DNA of 64,000 bases from Aurantiacibacter rhizosphaerae. GTDB taxonomy: Bacteria > Pseudomonadota > Alphaproteobacteria > Sphingomonadales > Sphingomonadaceae. Positions 59,553 through 64,000 of this stretch are shown here, in pieces (positions within the stretch are counted from its first letter, which is position 1; the number at the start of each line of letters is the position of its first letter). The position numbers and the translations under genes are program-made. The stretch lies in the NCBI RefSeq assembly GCF_009807005.1, contig NZ_WUBR01000001.1:620001-684000 (forward strand). The letters are read 5' to 3'. The notes below the pieces were generated by a model, which was not told where the DNA came from, searched no databases, and saw only the letters and a list, made by a program, of their open reading frames with translations.

Positions 59553-59605
59553 AAGAAAAAGCCCCGCCTGGCCCTTCATGCAGAAAGGGCGATCAGGCGA
59601 GGCTT
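59553..59605 (-). terminator. Terminator for the second TonB receptor gene
   Basis: On the minus strand, AAGCC-CGCCTG (59605-59594) pairs with CAGGCGGGGCTT on the far side, enclosing a GCCCTTT/AAGGGC stem, followed by TTTTTC TTTTCG. A Rho-independent terminator for the receptor at 59657. Confidence 0.75.
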
Positions 59606-59656
59606 CAGGCGGCGGCGGCACCCGCAATGTGCCTTTCCGCCAGGGAGGTTCGTTGG

Positions 59657-61819
59657 TCAGAACCGCTTGGTTACGCCTACGCGGAACTGGCGCGGTTCCA
59701 CTATGCGGCTGTTCACGCCTTCCACGCCCGCCGCGGGCTCTCCGGGGAAGCGAGTGGTGTAGAAATAGTCGATATCATCGTCCTTGGAATCGAGGACGTT
59801 GAGAAGCTCGGCATGGAATTCCCAGCCATTCAGGAAGGCGATATCCTGCGGCGTCCATGCTACGCGGGCATTCACCAGGGTGGTGGCATCGCCGCGGACG
59901 GAATTGTCCTCGATCAGCGGGTGCGGCCCGAGATAGCGTAGCCGCGCGGCGGCATTCCAATCGGGGAAGGCGGCTGCAATGCCCAGCTCGCCTGAATTCT
60001 CCAGCGCACCGGGCACGAAGTTCTGCCCATCGGGCAATCCGGCAAAGCGCGAGGTGGTGCCGGTCCACACGGCGTCCACTGCCAGCCAGTTATTTGGCTT
60101 GTAAAACGCGGTGAGTTCGTACCCGTGGCGCTTGCCCGGATCGCTGGGCTCCACGGCGCCGGCATCGCCCACATAGATCAGCTCGCTCTCTATGCTGGAC
60201 CACCAGTAAACCGCCGTCAGGATCATGCCGCCGCGTTCGAAACGCATGCCCAACTCCTCGAAATCGCCTTCCACCAGGCCCGGTGCGGGATCGACAGGAG
60301 CGGTAATGCCGCGCGCATCGTTGGAATGGAAGCCCTCGCCATAGTTCGCGTACAGAGCGATGCCGTCCGCCACTTCGTAATTCACGCCGATCTTGGCGCC
60401 CAGCGCATCGTCCGACACATCGCCAGACCAGCTGAGCGCGCCGCGCAGGGCGCGGGTTTCGAAATTGTACCAGTCATTGCGCAGGCCGGCGATCACCATC
60501 AGGCGGTCCACAGGCTGCCACACCGCTTCTGCATAAAGGCCCAGCGATGCCTCATCCACGGCGAAAGCCCCGACGGTGAATTCCGTCACGCCATTGATCG
60601 TCTCGTCCAGGCCAACTTCGGAAATATCGTCATACCGGCCTTCCGCGCCCACCCGCAGTGACAACGTATCGGCCAGCCGCGCGGTGTGTTCCACGCGCCC
60701 GCCGAAGGTCCACAGCTTGTCATACTGGCGGATCTGGTCCCCGTTCACCGGGTCTTCCAGGAAATAGGTGAAGTTGGACAACAGCTGCCAGTCGTAATGC
60801 TGCGCATAGGCGGTGATGCGCCAGTCATCGGAAAGGTAATGCGCGGTGAGGATGCCGCGCTCCGTATCTCCGCGCAATGTCTTGTCGAGTGCGCAGAACC
60901 GGTCTGCGCACAAGGGCGTGCCCACCACGCGTTCGGGCAATTGCTCGGTCGGGGCCCAGCTGGCGTTGTAGTAATTGTAGCTGAGCGAAAGATCTCCATC
61001 GGCAATGCCGGTGGTGTATTTGATAAAGGCGGAATAGCCTTCGAAATCCTCCGGCAATTCCCAGGGGCCATCGTTGAACTTGGCCTGGCCCGCCACCAGC
61101 AATTCGCCATCACCGATGCTGGTGGAGCCGCCACCGACGAAGCGCCTATAGCCATAGCTGCCGATCTCTGCGCTGGCGAAAGGTTGCAGCCTGTCATGCG
61201 TGATGATTTCGGATGACCCTACGAAGGAGAAATCGCCCGCATCCGCGCGATAGGGACCCTTGCGATAATCCACGCGGGCCACGGTTTCAGGTATCAGGCC
61301 GTTCACATCCAGATAGCCCTGGCCATGGCCATGCGTGCGAAAATTCACTGGCATATCGTCGATATACAGGGAATAGTCGGTGCCGTGATCGAGGTTGAAC
61401 CCGCGCAGGAAAAACTGGTTCGCCTTGCCGCCGCCCGAATGCTGCGTCGCGATCAGGCCGGGAGTGGCTTCCAGCAATTCACCGGGGCGCAGAAGCGGGC
61501 GGATTTCGATATCCGCGCCCGCCACTCCGCCTTCGCTGGCCGCGCCCGCCTGCCCGATGCGCCGTTCCCCGCGACCGAATACGTAGATCACCTCTCCTGT
61601 GTCCATATCGCGCACGACATTGGTATCGTCGTCATTCGCCTTGGCCGGAGTGGTGCCCGCGGCACGCGGCTGCTGCGTCGCAGGTTCAGACACCGGCGCA
61701 TCGCCCTCGCTGTCGTGTGCCTGTGCCTGTGCCTGTGCCTGTGCTTGTGCCTGTGCGGGCAATGCGACGAATATCGTGCTGGCGGAGGCAAACAGGGTGA
61801 GGCGAATGCGGGGGTTCAT
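59657..61819 (-). CDS. TonB-dependent outer-membrane receptor (second)
   Basis: A 720-residue TonB-dependent transporter. The signal peptide LFASASTIFVALPAQA is followed by a (QA)n stretch from 6-bp TGTGCC repeats. Plug features are GEVIYVFGRGERRIGQ, IATQHSGGGKANQFFLRGFN and a HGHGQGYLDVNGLIPETV loop. The barrel follows and ends with the terminal phenylalanine (FRVGVTKRF). The His/Gly-rich loop may contribute to ligand binding. The ligand is unknown. It diverges from a membrane-tethered regulator only 92 bases away, so the regulator may sense the state of the receptor or its ligand. A terminator follows. Confidence 0.92.
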   Translation of the reverse strand: MNPRIRLTLFASASTIFVALPAQAQAQAQAQAQAHDSEGDAPVSEPATQQPRAAGTTPAKANDDDTNVVRDMDTGEVIYVFGRGERRIGQAGAASEGGVAGADIEIRPLLRPGELLEATPGLIATQHSGGGKANQFFLRGFNLDHGTDYSLYIDDMPVNFRTHGHGQGYLDVNGLIPETVARVDYRKGPYRADAGDFSFVGSSEIITHDRLQPFASAEIGSYGYRRFVGGGSTSIGDGELLVAGQAKFNDGPWELPEDFEGYSAFIKYTTGIADGDLSLSYNYYNASWAPTEQLPERVVGTPLCADRFCALDKTLRGDTERGILTAHYLSDDWRITAYAQHYDWQLLSNFTYFLEDPVNGDQIRQYDKLWTFGGRVEHTARLADTLSLRVGAEGRYDDISEVGLDETINGVTEFTVGAFAVDEASLGLYAEAVWQPVDRLMVIAGLRNDWYNFETRALRGALSWSGDVSDDALGAKIGVNYEVADGIALYANYGEGFHSNDARGITAPVDPAPGLVEGDFEELGMRFERGGMILTAVYWWSSIESELIYVGDAGAVEPSDPGKRHGYELTAFYKPNNWLAVDAVWTGTTSRFAGLPDGQNFVPGALENSGELGIAAAFPDWNAAARLRYLGPHPLIEDNSVRGDATTLVNARVAWTPQDIAFLNGWEFHAELLNVLDSKDDDIDYFYTTRFPGEPAAGVEGVNSRIVEPRQFRVGVTKRF
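61716..61757. repeat. Hexamer tandem repeat (TGTGCC)n in the receptor signal region
   Basis: Six to seven tandem TGTGCC units, one reading TGTGCT and the last TGTGCG, encode the Ala-Gln repeat just after the predicted signal-peptidase site. Unit length is a multiple of three, so changes in copy number would not shift frame. Confidence 0.85.
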
Positions 61820-61906
61820 CGGGCAATCATTTCCGTGCAGTTTCTAACGAAGATCGTGTTGAAACATCCGCTATCGCCTTGCACCGTTATTTACGGTAAC
61901 CGGCGC

Positions 61907-61922
61907 GTAACATGGATGTTAC
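61907..61922. promoter_or_regulatory. Palindrome overlapping the start of the third winged-helix regulator
   Basis: GTAACATGGATGTTAC is a perfect 7-bp inverted repeat with a GG centre and contains the ATG start at 61912. Another inverted element, GTTATTTACGGTAAC, lies just upstream at 61886-61900. GTAAC/GTTAC elements also occur before the first regulator. Confidence 0.65.
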
Positions 61923-63096
61923 AGACCTTTTCCAAGCTGAAATCGAGAGACTGCAAGCAGCCGGAGTTCCCGGTAAAAGTGGCCGCGTGCGCGAATTGTT
62001 CGATTTTCTTGCGCGGCGCGGTCCCGATGCACGCAGCGCCTCTCAGGATGACCTGGCGCGAGAGGTGTTCGGCCAGGAAACCAGCGACGCTGACGATGCA
62101 ACCGTGCGCGTCTACATCCACCGACTGCGCAAGAAGCTGGAAGATTTCTACGCCGCGGATGATGAGGCGGACGGCGGGGTTCGCATCGTGCTGCCCTCGG
62201 GAACCTATGCCCTCCGCATGGAAGGCGGCGGCGTGGAAGATGTGCAGACGAGGCCCGGCAGCTATCGCGCCAATCGCCCCAGCACGCTGATTGCCGCAGG
62301 CGTGGCGCTGATTGTGTTGGCGCTGGTGGCGCTGTTCGCGTGGACCCAGCGCGCAGATGCGCCCAACGCATTCTGGCAGCCGCTGGCCGCATCGGACAGG
62401 CCCGTGCTGCTGGTGCTGGGCGATTACTACATCTATGGCGAGATCGATCCTGTCCGGCCTGAGCAAAGCCGCCTGATCCGCGATTTCCGCGTGGATTCAG
62501 AACAGGATCTGGCTGCGCTGCAGGAAGCGGAGCCTGATCGGTATGGGTATGCCGAGGACGTTGGCCTCAGCTATCTGCCGTTCTCCAGCGCATATGGACT
62601 GCGCGATGTGATGCCGGTGCTGTCCCGCGGCGGCAAGGACGTGGAGGTGATCGCGTCGTCAGAGCTTACGCCCGACATGCTCAACCGTTTCGACATCGTC
62701 TATGTTGGCCTTCTTTCCGGAATGGGATTGCTGGAAGAGCAGATCTTTGCGGGCAGCAGCCTGCGCATGGGCGAAAGTTATGACGAGATCGTGGACCGCG
62801 AAAGCGGCCAGATCTGGACCAGCGAGGAAGCGCGCACGCTCGCCTCGCCGGCGTTCTATCGCGACTATGCCTATCTCACCCGCTTTACCGCTTCTACCGG
62901 GGCGCAGGTGGTGGTGATCGCCAGCCAGCGGGAGACGGGACTGCGCGGAATCAGCCAGATCGTGGTGTCGGGCGAATTGCCTGCCGAGATGGATCAGGCC
63001 CTAGGCGGCAAGGGTTTTGAAGCGCTGGTGCAGGTAACAGGGCAGCAGGGCGCGGATCTGGATGACCGGACGATCCTGGCCCGGCAGCGTCGCTGA
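61912..63096 (+). CDS. Membrane-tethered winged-helix regulator (paralogue 3 of 3)
   Basis: A 394-residue protein with the same three-part layout. The winged helix covers about residues 20-105 (RVRELFDFLARRG, VRVYIHRLRKKLEDFY, VLPSGTYALRME). The membrane helix is TLIAAGVALIVLALVALFAW. The extracytoplasmic domain contains LGDYYIYGEIDPVRP, DIVYVGLLSGMGLLEEQIFA, and RDYAYLTRF, closely aligned with paralogue 1. It diverges from a TonB receptor and shares its 92-base promoter region; a palindrome covers its own start codon, consistent with autoregulation. Start evidence is limited to the ATG in that palindrome. The sensed signal is unknown; an envelope or ligand state is the simplest idea. Confidence 0.8.
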   Translation: MDVTDLFQAEIERLQAAGVPGKSGRVRELFDFLARRGPDARSASQDDLAREVFGQETSDADDATVRVYIHRLRKKLEDFYAADDEADGGVRIVLPSGTYALRMEGGGVEDVQTRPGSYRANRPSTLIAAGVALIVLALVALFAWTQRADAPNAFWQPLAASDRPVLLVLGDYYIYGEIDPVRPEQSRLIRDFRVDSEQDLAALQEAEPDRYGYAEDVGLSYLPFSSAYGLRDVMPVLSRGGKDVEVIASSELTPDMLNRFDIVYVGLLSGMGLLEEQIFAGSSLRMGESYDEIVDRESGQIWTSEEARTLASPAFYRDYAYLTRFTASTGAQVVVIASQRETGLRGISQIVVSGELPAEMDQALGGKGFEALVQVTGQQGADLDDRTILARQRR

Positions 63097-63213
63097 ACTT
63101 CGCAAACCACTGTAATTACAACACCTTTCGGTGAAACTCCGGTTCGCCTCGCGCGGGGCCTTGCGAGCAATCTTGCCAGCCATTGCCGGGCCAAAGCCCA
63201 TGGTCGCCGTTAT

Positions 63214-63243
63214 CTTGTCATTCACCCAGCTACGCCTACATTG
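63214..63243 (+). promoter_or_regulatory. RpoH (heat-shock) promoter before ftsH
   Basis: CTTG at 63214-63217, a 17-base spacer, and CCTACATTG at 63235-63243 match the alphaproteobacterial sigma-32 consensus CTTG-N17-CYTATxTxxG closely. It lies 27 bases upstream of the ftsH start. Confidence 0.6.
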
Positions 63244-63269
63244 AGGCTTGCGAAAGGACACGTTCTCAC

Positions 63270-64000
63270 ATGAGTGACAATCAAGAGCCGGAAAATGGCA
63301 ACGGCGGCAACGGCGGTGGCAATCCCTGGATGAAAAGCCTGATGATTTGGGGCGGGATTTTCCTTGCCCTGTTGCTGGCTGTATCCCTGTTTGGCGGCCC
63401 GCGTGAAGCGCCCGGCACCGCGATCCTTTATTCCGATTTCAAGGACAAGGTCGCCGAAGGCTCCGTGGCCGAGGTGAAGATCGCGCCCGATCGGATTTCC
63501 GGCGTCCTAAAGAACGAAGAGCGTTTCGTGACCACGCCCGTTCCCGGCGATGTCAATCTCACCACCCAGCTGGAAGAGGCTGGCGTGGAATACACCGGCA
63601 CCCAGCCTGAGCAGATGAACGTGCTGCTGGTGGTGCTGATCCAGGCGCTGCCATTCCTGCTGATCCTGGGCATCGCATTCTTCGCGCTGCGACAGGTGCA
63701 GAAGGGCGGCGGCGCTGGCGGTGCAATGGGCTTTGGCAAATCCAAGGCAAAGCTGCTGACCGAGAAACAGGGCCGCGTGACGTTTGACGATGTTGCCGGC
63801 ATTGATGAAGCGCGCGAGGAATTGCAGGAAATCGTCGAGTTCCTGAAAGATCCGCAGCGCTTCTCCAAGCTGGGCGGACAGATCCCCAAGGGCGCGCTGC
63901 TGGTCGGCTCCCCCGGTACGGGTAAGACGCTGCTGGCCCGCGCGATTGCGGGTGAGGCTCGCGTGCCGTTTTTCACCATTTCAGGTTCCGACTTTGTCGA
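63270..64000 (+). CDS. ftsH: ATP-dependent zinc metalloprotease FtsH, N-terminal part (runs off window)
   Basis: About 243 residues are present. After a short Gly/Asn-rich start ([16 protein letters not shown]) comes the first membrane helix ([20 protein letters not shown]), the periplasmic domain, and the second helix ([20 protein letters not shown]). The AAA+ domain follows: [20 protein letters not shown], the Walker A motif [13 protein letters not shown] (Ser for the usual Pro at the second position), and [12 protein letters not shown]. FtsH degrades misfolded membrane and some cytosolic proteins. The gene is probably heat-inducible through the RpoH-type promoter before it. The protease half lies beyond the window edge. 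Confidence 0.95.
   Translation, partial: MSDNQEPENGNGGNGGGNPWMKSLMIWGGIFLALLLAVSLFGGPREAPGTAILYSDFKDKVAEGSVAEVKIAPDRISGVLKNEERFVTTPVPGDVNLTTQLEEAGVEYTGTQPEQMNVLLVVLIQALPFLLILGIAFFALRQVQKGGGAGGAMGFGKSKAKLLTEKQGRVTFDDVAGIDEAREELQEIVEFLKDPQRFSKLGGQIPKGALLVGSPGTGKTLLARAIAGEARVPFFTISGSDFV

Noticed and set aside
61716-61757. Short tandem repeats considered as a CRISPR array
   Set aside because: Units are six bases with no spacers and lie inside a coding region.
1-64000. Signs of a prophage, integrative element or insertion sequence
   Set aside because: No integrase, transposase, terminal repeats or attachment-site duplication could be seen.

Overview
The window is high-GC, densely coded DNA with no rRNA, tRNA, CRISPR array, insertion sequence or phage gene that I could see. 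It most resembles an alphaproteobacterium of the Sphingomonadales (Sphingomonas, Novosphingobium or Erythrobacter type). The clues are two TonB-dependent receptors, a PepSY membrane protein, DUF6152 and DUF4185 exported proteins, a long-format indolepyruvate:ferredoxin oxidoreductase, and an ftsH gene preceded by a CTTG-N17-CCTACATTG promoter of the alphaproteobacterial RpoH type. The species assignment is inference.

Layout. (1) 1-20107: a truncated LysR regulator diverges from a class III aminotransferase and an MFS transporter. An SDR-fold protein and a 2-keto-4-pentenoate hydratase-like gene follow on the minus strand. A long plus-strand cassette runs from 4919 to 14050: aldehyde dehydrogenase, Asp-box beta-propeller, VOC protein, AA_synth protein, alpha/beta hydrolase, ThDP enzyme, a second SDR, cytochrome b561 and a GabD-like dehydrogenase. 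A PepSY protein, a TonB receptor, a small c-type cytochrome and two related membrane proteins close this part. (2) 20140-25322: an AraC regulator diverges from an amine or amino-acid oxidation operon (ornithine cyclodeaminase-like, RidA, FAD oxidoreductase, EamA exporter) that uses unusual start codons. (3) 25323-38210, all minus strand: aldehyde dehydrogenase and APC permease; then cyclase, DUF35-SDR fusion, atypical thiolase and acyl-CoA ligase with 4-bp overlaps; two overlapping MarR genes; and iorB/iorA. (4) 38279-40976: three exported proteins (DUF4185, a lipoprotein, DUF6152) separated by strong hairpins. (5) 41358-50509: two membrane-tethered winged-helix regulators flank a catalytically degenerate serine hydrolase and a gentisate-type aromatic module (nitrilase, flavin reductase, gentisate dioxygenase, FAH-family hydrolase, thioesterase, MarR). 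(6) 51013-64000: Lrp/ald, a PQQ-type sugar dehydrogenase, MaoC-CitE-ECH, manA, a sulfotransferase-like protein, a small XRE/membrane operon, a second TonB receptor divergent from a third membrane-tethered winged-helix regulator, and the start of ftsH.

Taken together this looks like a catabolic and uptake island for aromatic or amine-type carbon and nitrogen sources. Aminotransferases and oxidases would release nitrogen, aldehyde dehydrogenases and IorAB would oxidise aldehydes and arylpyruvates, a CoA ligase plus thiolase-like enzyme would shorten a side chain, and gentisate dioxygenase would open a ring.

The observations I rate highest are: a three-member paralogous family of one-component regulators (cytoplasmic winged helix, one membrane helix, an unassigned extracytoplasmic domain); two sets of repeated operator-like sites; a thiolase/DUF35-SDR module with substituted catalytic residues; and several enzyme-fold proteins (three SDRs and one serine hydrolase) that lack their catalytic residues.
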